Of a stretch of 64,000 bases of DNA, positions 9,348 through 17,740 are shown one piece after another. Under the pieces are notes generated by a model that was not told the origin of the DNA, did no database searches, and saw only the letters and a program-made list of their open reading frames with translations. The first letter of the stretch is position 1. Every line of letters begins with the position of its first letter. Source of the DNA: CAZENU01 sp965222125 (GTDB lineage Bacteria > Chloroflexota > Dehalococcoidia > Lucifugimonadales > CAZENU01); the NCBI GenBank assembly GCA_965222125.1, contig CBDCTC010000002.1, positions 124,001-188,000 on the forward strand. Reading direction: 5' to 3'. The position numbers were made by a program, and so were the translations under genes.

Positions 9348-9655
9348 CTATCCGGCCCCAACGCGGGCGCCCCGGCCATCGCACGCTCCCGTACATCCAC
9401 ACAAGATCAGACCGGCGGACAACGTATCACCGCCCGATCTCGCTCGGCAAGCCGGCCGTCGATGCCGGAGCTGTTTCAGATTTGAGGGGCCCCACCCGCA
9501 ACTGGATTTCGATAACCACAGCAGCCGTCATGCCGACGAAACCAGGGAGTCCAACCGGGTGGCCGCGGCCCTCTCAGCAAGTCCGGACAGCCACGCGGTG
9601 CCGGAGCCCCGCTCCGAGACGCGCTCCAACGATCCGCCGACAGTCCCCGAATGCT
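9348..9655. other. Intergenic region with no recognised feature
   Basis: This 308-bp gap lies upstream of the enolase-superfamily gene and downstream of the beta-lactamase-fold gene. I see no coding pattern, RNA gene or clear hairpin; it presumably holds the promoter of the enolase-family gene. Confidence 0.5.
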
Positions 9656-11626
9656 CTATTCCAGCACGGCGGCCGCCTCTACCGCCGGCAGGAATACCGC
9701 TGCCCTGTAGAAGCTCCGAAGGCTGGCCTCGCTGCGCAGCACGACAGCGACGACCAGGCCGTCGTGGTCCGCGACGGCGATGTCGAACGACTGCCCCTGC
9801 GCCGCCACGGCGTACAGCGACCAGGACGCGGCATCCGTGTCCATGGCGCCGGTCGGCTCCGGCGGTTCGTCAAGGCCCAGCTCCGTGGACAGCGCGGCCA
9901 GGACGCCCTCCACGGTGGCCCCGCCGTCGGCCACCTGCTGGTACAGCGCGACGTCGTCCGACGCCGCCCTCTTGTATCCCCCGTCAACGAACTCGACCCA
10001 TCCCGCCGGCACGACGCCCCGAATCCCGAAGTCTTCATTGGTGAACGGCACCATGATGACCTCCGAGGGCGCGGCCGCTCGCGCGACGGTCTCCGGCGCG
10101 GCGCCCCTCCTAACGGCCGTCCGGTCGGCGTGGGCCTGGTGCAGGATCAGGCCTGAGATGCCGCCCTCGGCGTCCTCGACGAAGGTGATCCTGGCGTCAG
10201 CGACGCGATAGTAGAACCCGTGCCGCCCCCGCGGGTACAACGTCGCCTCCGGTTCGCTCTCGAAAGCCGCCGTGAGATGGCCGTGCGTCAGCCGGATCTC
10301 CATCGTGCCGGCCGAACCGAACTCGTAGCTGCCCACGTAGCGCTCCAGCGCCATCGGGTCAATCTGCGCGGGCGCCGGCAGCGTCTCCATCGGGACGTCG
10401 GGCGCGAGCAGGTGCACACCGACGTCGTTGACGCTCTCGGAACTGTTGGACAGCACGACGACCCCCACGCCGCCGTATCTGAGAAAACCGGCGTAGCTGC
10501 TGTAGCCGCCGGTACCGCCGTCGTGCCAGATGATCTGCCTGTCGCCCACGGTCTTGACGTGCCAGCCCAGGGCGATCTGCACATCCCGCTCGCCGGTCGG
10601 CAGCCTCGGCTCGTGAGTCCGCCGCATCGCGTCCCGCAGGGCGGTCTCCCTGAGGCCCATGTTCGCGGACAGGAACGTCACCATGTCTCGAGCAGTGGAC
10701 AGCAGGCGGCCGGCGCCCGCCAGCGTCGTGTTCTCCCAGCGCGGGGTTTCCCCGACGCCGCTGTGTCCCTGCGCGATCCTGGAGCGCATGTCCGCAGTGG
10801 GCTCGATACCGGTGTCGCTCATGCCGAGCTCGCCGGTGACCAGGCTGGAGACCATATCTCCGTAGCTCTGCCCGGCCCGGCGCTCGAGGATGTGTCCCAG
10901 CAGGCCGTACCCCACGTTGGAGTAGGAGTAGCGCGGGCCGGGCGGCGGCGTGAACCGGGACATGTACCTGTACAGGTCGTCATCGGTGTATCCGGCGTAC
11001 GGCCTGTCCCGATCCGAGAGATGGAGGTTATCGGGCAGCCTGGGCAGCCCGGCCGTGTGCGTCGCCAGCTCCGTCAGGCTGATGGACACGCCGCCGTCTC
11101 GCGGCAGCGCCGCGGGGGGCAGATGGTCTCCGATGGTGTCCTCGAGGGAGATTTCGCCGCGCGCCGCCAGCTCGACCAGCATCAGCGTCGTGAACGCCTT
11201 GGTGATGGAGCCGATCTCGAACACGGTGTCCTCGGTCGGCACGACGCCGCTTCCGGCAGCGGTCGTCCCATAGGAGTAGTACGTTGCGCCTCCGGCGGTG
11301 ACGAGCCCCACGACGATGCTCATGTTGTACCCGCTGTCGACGCGGAACCGTATTTCGGCCCTGACGTCCTCCGGGACCTCCGGCGGCGCAACCGGAACCG
11401 GGCTGTCGACGACGGGCTGCGGGGTCTCGGTGGCGGCGTCTTCCCCGCAGGCCACCGCGCCGAACACGGCCAACAGCGAAGCCAACGCGGCGGCGAAGGC
11501 CCAGAGTCCCGCCATCCAAGGGGAATGTCGTAGCGGAGTCTTCTCGCTGAGCATCTGTAGAGCGAAGTTGACGCGGATTCTGTCTTCCGGCGGCCGACTC
11601 GGCGGCCCCATGTTACCACCGACCAC
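9656..11626 (-). CDS. Beta-lactamase-fold (class C/serine hydrolase) lipoprotein
   Basis: Up to 656 aa. Likely lipoprotein: a hydrophobic helix near residues 40-58 ends in FGAVAC, a lipobox. The beta-lactamase/transpeptidase domain shows SxxK in GSITKAFTT, YxN in YSYSNVGYGLLG and HDGGTGG in place of the KTG box. An extra C-terminal part of about 200 residues resembles the domain often added to Pab87-like serine hydrolases. The role is probably an extracytoplasmic peptidase or esterase; antibiotic resistance is not implied. The start is uncertain: GTG 11626, ATG 11611 (GGTGG upstream) and ATG 11554 are all possible. Confidence 0.82.
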   Translation of the reverse strand: MVGGNMGPPSRPPEDRIRVNFALQMLSEKTPLRHSPWMAGLWAFAAALASLLAVFGAVACGEDAATETPQPVVDSPVPVAPPEVPEDVRAEIRFRVDSGYNMSIVVGLVTAGGATYYSYGTTAAGSGVVPTEDTVFEIGSITKAFTTLMLVELAARGEISLEDTIGDHLPPAALPRDGGVSISLTELATHTAGLPRLPDNLHLSDRDRPYAGYTDDDLYRYMSRFTPPPGPRYSYSNVGYGLLGHILERRAGQSYGDMVSSLVTGELGMSDTGIEPTADMRSRIAQGHSGVGETPRWENTTLAGAGRLLSTARDMVTFLSANMGLRETALRDAMRRTHEPRLPTGERDVQIALGWHVKTVGDRQIIWHDGGTGGYSSYAGFLRYGGVGVVVLSNSSESVNDVGVHLLAPDVPMETLPAPAQIDPMALERYVGSYEFGSAGTMEIRLTHGHLTAAFESEPEATLYPRGRHGFYYRVADARITFVEDAEGGISGLILHQAHADRTAVRRGAAPETVARAAAPSEVIMVPFTNEDFGIRGVVPAGWVEFVDGGYKRAASDDVALYQQVADGGATVEGVLAALSTELGLDEPPEPTGAMDTDAASWSLYAVAAQGQSFDIAVADHDGLVVAVVLRSEASLRSFYRAAVFLPAVEAAAVLE

Positions 11627-11949
11627 AGGATGTGATGCCGTTGCAGACCGTTCACCCCGAGTAGCGCCGCTGAAGCGGCTGCGCTACTCGAGGGGCGCGC
11701 CCAACTCAGGGCAACCGGGTCGTGTGGCGACGCCTCCAGCCCCAACGACTCGGGTAAGTGTTCAGACTTTCTCTGAGAATAGCCCCTGCCGATCTGGCAT
11801 AGGGCCGGGTTTCAAACCCGCCCGTATCGGTGCAGCCTCATGTTCGTGGTTGGTGGTGTCCCGCGCCGAGTCCATCTCCTCAAGTCTGAACAACTACCAG
11901 CTCGGCGTTTCGATTGACCGGCGCCTCGGCTCTGACCTAGAATCGCCCG
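11627..11949. repeat. Divergent intergenic region holding two dispersed repeats
   Basis: Two repeat families occur here. One is a palindromic GTTCACCCCGAGTAGCGCC element (11650-11705) whose GAGTAGCGC/GCGCTACTC arms fold. The other is a copy (11758-11835) of the GTGTTCAGACTTTCTCTG element, also present at 38464-38542. The rest carries the M16 peptidase promoter. Confidence 0.6.
11914..11943 (+). promoter_or_regulatory. Promoter of the M16 peptidase gene, probably leaderless
   Basis: TTGACC (11914-11919) and TAGAAT (11938-11943) are 18 nt apart. Only 6 nt separate the -10 box from the ATG at 11950, so transcription should begin at or very near the start codon. No Shine-Dalgarno is present. Confidence 0.6.
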
Positions 11950-13254
11950 ATGATCGATCACGACGACGACGACAGCCAGGCCTACGAGAAGACCACGCTC
12001 GACAACGGCCTCCGCGTCGTCACCAGCTCGATGCCGCACACCCGCTCGGTCACCGCCTGCGTATTCGTCGGCGTCGGCTCCCGGTACGAGGACGACGACC
12101 GCGCCGGGCTGTCGCACTTCATCGAGCACCTCGTCTTCAAGGGCACGCACGGCAGGCCCGACCCCAAGGACATCAGCGGCACCGTGGAGGCCGTCGGCGG
12201 GGAGATCAACGCCGCCACCGAGCACGAGCTCACGACCTACTGGAGCAAGGTGCCGGAGCCCCACGCCGGGGAGACCATCGACCTGCTCATCGACATGCTG
12301 CGCCACTCCCTGCACCGGGCGGAGGACGTCGAGAAGGAGCGCATGGTCATCTACGAGGAGCAGCACATGGTGGAGGACGATCCCGGCCACCGCGCCGACG
12401 TCCTCACCGACGCGCTCCTGTGGCCCGATCATCCCCTGGGCCGCGAGATAGCCGGGACGCGAGAGTCGGTCGCCCGCACGACGCGCGACGACGTGCTGGC
12501 CCACGTCGAGCGCTACTACACCCCGTCGAACATCGTCGTCAGCGCCGCGGGCAGTCTGACCCACGAAGCCGTCGTGGGCCAGGTCGCCGAGCTGTGCGGC
12601 GACTGGAAGGCGGGCGAGCCGACCGCGTGGGCGGCGTTCGAGGGCGAGCAGACGGAGCCCCGGCTCGAAGTCGAGTACAGCAGCACGGAGCAGGCCCACA
12701 TCTCCATCGCCGTGCCGGGCCCGTCGATGACCGACCCGGACCGCCACGCGCTCGACCTGCTCAGCGTGATCCTGGGCGAGGGCATGAGCAGCCGGCTCTT
12801 CCTGGAGGTCCGCGAGCGGCTCGGCCTCGCCTACGACGTCCACAGCTCGGTAGTCTACTTCCGCGACTGCGGCGCGCTGGTAGTCAGCTCCGGCGCCGAC
12901 CCGTCGAAGGCCCACACCGCGACGGCGGCGATACTCGCCGAGATGGGCCGCATGAGGGACGGCGTGCCGTCCGACGAGGTCGAGCGCGCCAAGCGCCTCG
13001 TCGCCGGCAGGCTGATGCTGCGCATGGAGAACAGCAGGGCCGTCGCGGCGTGGATGGGCGCCCAGGAGGCCCTCGTCGGCCGGATGTTCGACGTCCGCCA
13101 CATCATCGAGCGTATCGAAGCGGTCACCGCCGAGCAGGTCACCGAGACGGCGGCCAGCCTACTGACCCCCGAAAAACTCAACATGGCGATCGTAGGCCCG
13201 CTCCGAGGCCGCAAACGCCTCGAAAAGGTCCTGACCAACGCGCTGTCGTCATAG
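11950..13254 (+). CDS. M16 family zinc metallopeptidase (processing-peptidase-like)
   Basis: 434 aa, typical of the single-chain bacterial M16B group. The inverted zinc motif HFIEH is at residues 56-60, and the third ligand Glu falls 76 residues later (E136, in VIYEEQHM), as the family requires. The second M16 domain includes RERLGLAYDVHSS. These enzymes degrade peptides in the cytosol or periplasm; no signal peptide is visible. A good promoter ends 6 nt before the ATG and there is no ribosome-binding site, suggesting leaderless translation. The gene ends in a repeat-filled gap. Confidence 0.92.
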   Translation: MIDHDDDDSQAYEKTTLDNGLRVVTSSMPHTRSVTACVFVGVGSRYEDDDRAGLSHFIEHLVFKGTHGRPDPKDISGTVEAVGGEINAATEHELTTYWSKVPEPHAGETIDLLIDMLRHSLHRAEDVEKERMVIYEEQHMVEDDPGHRADVLTDALLWPDHPLGREIAGTRESVARTTRDDVLAHVERYYTPSNIVVSAAGSLTHEAVVGQVAELCGDWKAGEPTAWAAFEGEQTEPRLEVEYSSTEQAHISIAVPGPSMTDPDRHALDLLSVILGEGMSSRLFLEVRERLGLAYDVHSSVVYFRDCGALVVSSGADPSKAHTATAAILAEMGRMRDGVPSDEVERAKRLVAGRLMLRMENSRAVAAWMGAQEALVGRMFDVRHIIERIEAVTAEQVTETAASLLTPEKLNMAIVGPLRGRKRLEKVLTNALSS

Positions 13255-14244
13255 TGGATAGTGGATAGTTGGTAGTGGATAGTTGGGACACGGGGACGGG
13301 ATGGCACGGCTGTGCTGCCGCCGCGACCCGACGGGAATGACGTGACTGTTCAGAGTCGCAGAACGCCTGTCTTCCTCACCTCACCCCAAGCCAACCCGTT
13401 CACCCCGAGCAGCGCCGCTCCCCTGACCGCGTCACCGACACAAGCCCGTTCACCCCGAGTAGCGCCGCTGCTTTGAGCGGCGCGTATCGAGGGGCGCACA
13501 CGACCACCGGCGCCGCCCTTCGATACAGCCCGCCCAGAGCGGCGGGCCACTCAGGGCTAACGGAAAGAGTGGGGAGGCCCTTCAACTCTGAACACCTACT
13601 CACGCTGCAGGCCGGTTGCAGTGACCGTACATCCGTACTATTATCTCCGCATGACAACCCCAACTCTTCACTCTTAACTATCCACTATCCACTATGAAAC
13701 ACCCCTGTTCCATTTTGTTCCGCCCTGTTCCACGCCAGATACGAACCGTGGGACACCACCTGTCCCATTTTTCGGAAAAGTGTCCCATCCCCAGATAGGG
13801 ATGGGACACTTTGGAACAAAATGGGACAGCTCACACGGGAAATCGACCGCTCCACGTAGGACCGGCGCTCCCGCACATCAGAGACTCTCCCTAAACTGCC
13901 TGGCGAGCCCCGCCCCTGGATTCCGGCCTTCGCCGGAATGACGGTTGCGTGAAGCTCGGCCTTCGCCGGAATGACGGGTTGTGCGACGGTCTCCTGGCTG
14001 GGGCCCCCTCAGCCCCTGGGTTCCCGCCTGCGCGGGAACGACGGTTGTGCAAATGGTCTCCCTTCGCGGGAACGACGGTTGAGAGCCCGCACTCGTGAAG
14101 ACGGGGGCGGGGGTTCCCGGACGTCGGAGCCCAAACCCCTGATCACCCGCGGCCGGAGATGATAGAGTGTGCCCCGGCGCGCCGTCACCAACGCGCTCTC
14201 GTGACCCCTACCAACTATCAACTATCCACTACAAGGAGGCCCCA
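13255..14244. repeat. 990-bp noncoding region made of several repeat families
   Basis: No gene is recognisable. From left to right: AGTGGATAGTTGG repeats (13253-13287); two copies of the GTTCACCCCGAG element (from 13398 and 13448-13499); AACTATCCACT repeats (13675-13695); a long imperfect palindrome (13761-13828); REP-like hairpins ending in GGAATGACGG or GGAACGACGG (TTCCGGC/GCCGGAA at 13921-13938, TTCCCGC/GCGGGAA at 14021-14038 and partial copies at 13958 and 14061); then CCAACTATCAACTATCCAC (14211-14229), the inverse of the left-end repeat. Confidence 0.7.
13761..13828. repeat. Long inverted repeat with a perfect 15-bp stem
   Basis: The core stem pairs 13777-13791 with 13798-13812 perfectly around a 6-nt CAGATA loop. 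The outer arms TGTCCCATTTT (13761) and AAAATGGGACA (ending 13828) are also complementary, so the element is a nearly continuous 68-bp palindrome. No gene overlaps it. Confidence 0.75.
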
Positions 14245-15780
14245 ATGGCCCTAATGGTCCGGGAGAAGCTGGACGCAAAAAAGCACGTATTCGTCGACTG
14301 GAGCCTGGTCGAGCCCGGCTACGCCGTCTCGTGGGCCGACGCCCTCGGCACTGAGTGGGAGACGCCGAGGGGAGTCCGGCTCAGGGTCGAGCGGCCCCGC
14401 GTCGAGGCGGAGCCGATGGTCGAGATGGAGAAGCCCTGGGAGACTTGCTTCACCCTGCATACGACAATCCTGGACGACGGCGGACGCCACCGGCTCTACT
14501 ACACCTGCCACAACCAGATGGCGGGCGACGCACAATCGGAGGGCGAGCAGAACCCATACAGCTACTACCTCTGCTACGCCGAGTCCGAAGACGGCGTCGA
14601 GTGGACGAAGCCGACCATCGGGACGGTCGACTGGCGGGGCACGACCGAGAACAACATCGTCTACGGGACGAACCGCGCGCTGGGGCGGCCCGTGCCGACG
14701 GCGACGGTCTTCAAGGACCCGAGCGCGCCGCCCGCAGAGCGGTACAAGATCATCCACCGCGGCAAGCGGCCCGACGGCGCCCGGTGCGTCTACGGCGCGA
14801 CGTCGCCGGACGGCATCGACTGGCATGCGATCGAGGAGCCGGTCATTCCCGAGTACTTCAGCGACACGCAGATCGTGGCGCGTTACGACGAGGACCGGGG
14901 GGTCTACTGCGGCTACTTCCGGGGCTGGACGACGCACTCCTCCGGGAGGGCCCACGGACGCCGCACGATCGCCTACGCCGAGACGGAGGACTTCAGACGC
15001 TGGCCGATCCCGGAGACTATCGTCACAACCGACGTCCACGACCACCCCGGCGCCGACATCTACACGAACGGCTACGCCCTGTGGCCCGACGCCGACGCGC
15101 ACCTGATGTTCCCCGCCTTCTTCCAGCGCGAGATCGACATCACCCAGCTCCAGCTCTTCACGAGCCGCGACGGCGTCCGGTGGGAGCGTCACACGCGGGA
15201 GCCGATCCTCGGCGGAGGCGACCCCGGCACCAGCGGCGCCCCGCGGCGCGACTTCACGGCCGGCTTCTTCGCCGGCGCGGGGGTCGTCAGCGTCAGGCCG
15301 GACGAGTCGTCCATCGCGGTGATCCCCTGCGTCCGCACCCACAACAACGAGTACTCGCGTCCCGAGAACCTGCAGCAGCCGCTCTACCCGAGCCCGACCA
15401 GCCCGTTCCCCGGCTACGCGGGCCAGATCGCGCTGGCGACCTGGCGCAAGGACGGCTTCGTCTGCCTCGAAGCCGCCGAGGACGGCTACTTCGCCACGAC
15501 CCCGTTCGTCTTCGAGGGAGGACGCCTGAAGATCAACGGCTGGACCAGATACGGCGGCGGCATATCGGTCGAGCTCGCCGACTCGACCGGCGAGTCCCAC
15601 TCGTTCGCGGAGCTCGTCCCCGGCAGGACATTCGGCGACTGCGACGAGATCACGATCGGCGGCGTCGACCGCACCGTGACGTGGAACGGCGCGTCCGACC
15701 TCTCGCCGTGGGAGGGCAGGATGGTCCGCCTGCGGTTCAAGCTGAGGCGCGCCCGGCTCTACGCCATCTGGTTCGAGTAG
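14245..15780 (+). CDS. Glycoside-hydrolase-like five-bladed beta-propeller protein
   Basis: 511 aa from the ATG at 14245, chosen for a perfect AAGGAGG 5 nt upstream. Repeated blade motifs of the GH32/43/68 type are visible: LYYTCHNQ, CYAESEDGVEWTKP, YGATSPDGIDWH and FTSRDGVRWERH. A C-terminal beta-sandwich-like region ends with RLRFKLRRARLYAIWFE. No signal peptide is seen, so it is likely cytosolic. It could act on oligosaccharides or glycosides, but catalytic acids cannot be assigned with confidence. It stands alone and converges on a binding-lipoprotein gene. Confidence 0.65.
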   Translation: MALMVREKLDAKKHVFVDWSLVEPGYAVSWADALGTEWETPRGVRLRVERPRVEAEPMVEMEKPWETCFTLHTTILDDGGRHRLYYTCHNQMAGDAQSEGEQNPYSYYLCYAESEDGVEWTKPTIGTVDWRGTTENNIVYGTNRALGRPVPTATVFKDPSAPPAERYKIIHRGKRPDGARCVYGATSPDGIDWHAIEEPVIPEYFSDTQIVARYDEDRGVYCGYFRGWTTHSSGRAHGRRTIAYAETEDFRRWPIPETIVTTDVHDHPGADIYTNGYALWPDADAHLMFPAFFQREIDITQLQLFTSRDGVRWERHTREPILGGGDPGTSGAPRRDFTAGFFAGAGVVSVRPDESSIAVIPCVRTHNNEYSRPENLQQPLYPSPTSPFPGYAGQIALATWRKDGFVCLEAAEDGYFATTPFVFEGGRLKINGWTRYGGGISVELADSTGESHSFAELVPGRTFGDCDEITIGGVDRTVTWNGASDLSPWEGRMVRLRFKLRRARLYAIWFE

Positions 15781-15799
15781 CCGCGCCGACGGCCTGTCC

Positions 15800-15819
15800 C
15801 CCACGTTGCCCATCGTGGG
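15800..15819. terminator. Possible bidirectional terminator hairpin
   Basis: CCCACG and CGTGGG form a 6-bp stem with an 8-nt loop between two convergent genes. A short T-rich stretch follows about 11 nt later on the plus strand. Weak as terminators go. Confidence 0.35.
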
Positions 15820-15845
15820 TCCGGGACGCCTTTCTCAGCAGCCTG

Positions 15846-17729
15846 CTAGTGCCTGACAACGTACGCCGTCGTCAGCGTGTTGAAGTCCTGGTTGAAGCTG
15901 CTCTCGAACCCTCGAAGCCACGGCTGCACGACCCACCTGACCGGGTCCACTTCCCTGATCGGAATTATGTAAACCTTGTCGAGGTACTTCTCCTCGGACG
16001 TCTGGATCACCGCGCATCGGTCCGGGCGGTCGAGCGGCAGCGACCGCGCTTGCTCAGCCAGCGCCTTCAGGACGTCCCAAGGAGTAACCAAAGGCGGGTA
16101 ATGGACCTGAATGGAGTCACTCCGGGCAAGGAGGCCCACGATCTGGGTCGGGTCGGGGAGCCTCGAACCCATCCTGAACCGGTAGAGTTGCGAGCTCTCA
16201 CGCCTCGGCACTCCACTTTCGCGCTTCAGGACGTCCAGCTCGACGCCCAGGTTGTCCTTCCAGTACTCCCTAATCGCAACGCCCATCGCAACCGTGTCGG
16301 AACGGCTGAGGTCGATCATGAGCAGCGGCAGGTCGTCCGCGTACGTCGACTCGGACAGATTCTGCCGAGCGAGGTCCGGGTCGTACGGCTGATAATCGGC
16401 GTAGGGGTCGTGGCACGACATCTGGCTCGATATCAGGCCCTTCGCGTGGGTCGCCGTGGGACCCCAGATGGCAGGGACGATGCTCTCCATGTCCTGGCCG
16501 TGGGCCAGAGCCCTGCGGACCAGAAGGTCCTCCAGCGGGGCCATGTCGATCTTCGTCTTGATGTACCACAGGCCACCGTACGGCGAAACGTACAGCAGCG
16601 GGTTGAACGGGTGACCAGGGTCGAGTGCCGCCTCGTATGTCTCCCTGTCTATCATCATCACGTCCAGCTCGCCGCTCTCGAACATGAGCAGCCGCTGCTG
16701 CTCGTCCGGGATGTTCGGCAGCACCAGTTTCTCGATGATAATCCCGGTCGAGATACCCCCGATCGAGTCGTGCGAGTGCCTTGGGCCGCTCCAGTGCTTG
16801 CCGACAAGGTCAACGCGGGTCAACTCGGTGAGACCGCTGTCGGGGTCGTAGGTGAGGCTGAAGGGTCCTGCCCCGATGGGCGCGGTGCCCCAGCTTTCGT
16901 CTGCCAGCACCTGCTCGAGCTTCGAGATGCCGACGTGCCACGCCGCCATATACAGAGGCCACGCCGACGAGGGACGGTGAGTCTCGATCTCCAGCGTTTG
17001 ATCGTCGACGACCCGGAGACCCGGCGCCTCCGTGACGTCCCCGGCTCTCAGCTCCTTCCAGCCCCTGATTTCGCCAATGGTCAGGCTCGCGCCGCCCCAT
17101 GCGACGATGTTCTCTGGCTTCGCGCCGTGCTCCCAGTACGCCTTGAAGTCCGCGGCCGTGATCGGCGTCCCGTCCTGGAACACCGCATCCTTCCGCAGCT
17201 TCATCGTCCAGACCGTGAAGTCCTCGTTTGAGGTGATGCCGACGGCTATCCACGGTCGCACTTCGCTCTCTTCGTTGAGGAGAAACGGCGTGCCGAACAC
17301 GTGCGTGGAGAACAGACTGTTGCCGCCTCCGTCGCGCCACGGCGCCATATTGCTGCGCATCCGGCCCGGTGCCGTTACGACCTGCGTGTCGTGCAGGTCC
17401 ACGCCCGGCACGACCGGTCTAGGCAGCGGCCGGACGCCATCCGCAGCCACGGTGGCCGTGGCGTCCGCCGCGACGGTAGCCACGGGCTTCGCGGCGGCCT
17501 GCGTCGGTACAGGAGTGTCCGCGACCGTGGGCGTCACCACAGCGGTCGGCGCAACGGCAGGACGCGACGGCGCCGGGGTCTCCGCGGGCTGCACGACCGC
17601 CGCAGCCGGCGTCGGCGAGCCCGCCGGCCCCTCGCCGCAGCCGGCGTCCGCAACGACGCCGATGGCCGAGATGGACGCGAACACCAGCAACATCGATCTC
17701 GACACAGACGACGCGGCTTGTGTTCTCAT
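15846..17729 (-). CDS. ABC-type substrate-binding lipoprotein (SBP_bac_5 family), copy 1
   Basis: 627 aa from the ATG at 17729, placed so that the protein starts with a signal peptide ending in the lipobox VVADAGC; GAGG lies upstream. A Thr/Pro/Ala-rich linker (about residues 30-110) joins the membrane anchor to a family-5 solute-binding domain, with KLRKDAVFQDGTPITAADF, APIGAGPFSLTYDPDSG and LLVRRALAHGQDME segments. Family 5 binds oligopeptides, nickel or sugars. It starts 11 bp after a close paralogue on the same strand, so the pair arose by tandem duplication. No permease or ATPase is adjacent. Confidence 0.85.
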   Translation of the reverse strand: MRTQAASSVSRSMLLVFASISAIGVVADAGCGEGPAGSPTPAAAVVQPAETPAPSRPAVAPTAVVTPTVADTPVPTQAAAKPVATVAADATATVAADGVRPLPRPVVPGVDLHDTQVVTAPGRMRSNMAPWRDGGGNSLFSTHVFGTPFLLNEESEVRPWIAVGITSNEDFTVWTMKLRKDAVFQDGTPITAADFKAYWEHGAKPENIVAWGGASLTIGEIRGWKELRAGDVTEAPGLRVVDDQTLEIETHRPSSAWPLYMAAWHVGISKLEQVLADESWGTAPIGAGPFSLTYDPDSGLTELTRVDLVGKHWSGPRHSHDSIGGISTGIIIEKLVLPNIPDEQQRLLMFESGELDVMMIDRETYEAALDPGHPFNPLLYVSPYGGLWYIKTKIDMAPLEDLLVRRALAHGQDMESIVPAIWGPTATHAKGLISSQMSCHDPYADYQPYDPDLARQNLSESTYADDLPLLMIDLSRSDTVAMGVAIREYWKDNLGVELDVLKRESGVPRRESSQLYRFRMGSRLPDPTQIVGLLARSDSIQVHYPPLVTPWDVLKALAEQARSLPLDRPDRCAVIQTSEEKYLDKVYIIPIREVDPVRWVVQPWLRGFESSFNQDFNTLTTAYVVRH

Positions 17730-17740
17730 CTCGGGCGCCT

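Noticed and set aside
14355..17231. A 958-codon plus-strand open frame
   Set aside because: It runs across the glycosidase-like gene in another frame and antisense to lipoprotein copy 1, with Arg/Pro-rich composition typical of a GC-rich shadow frame.
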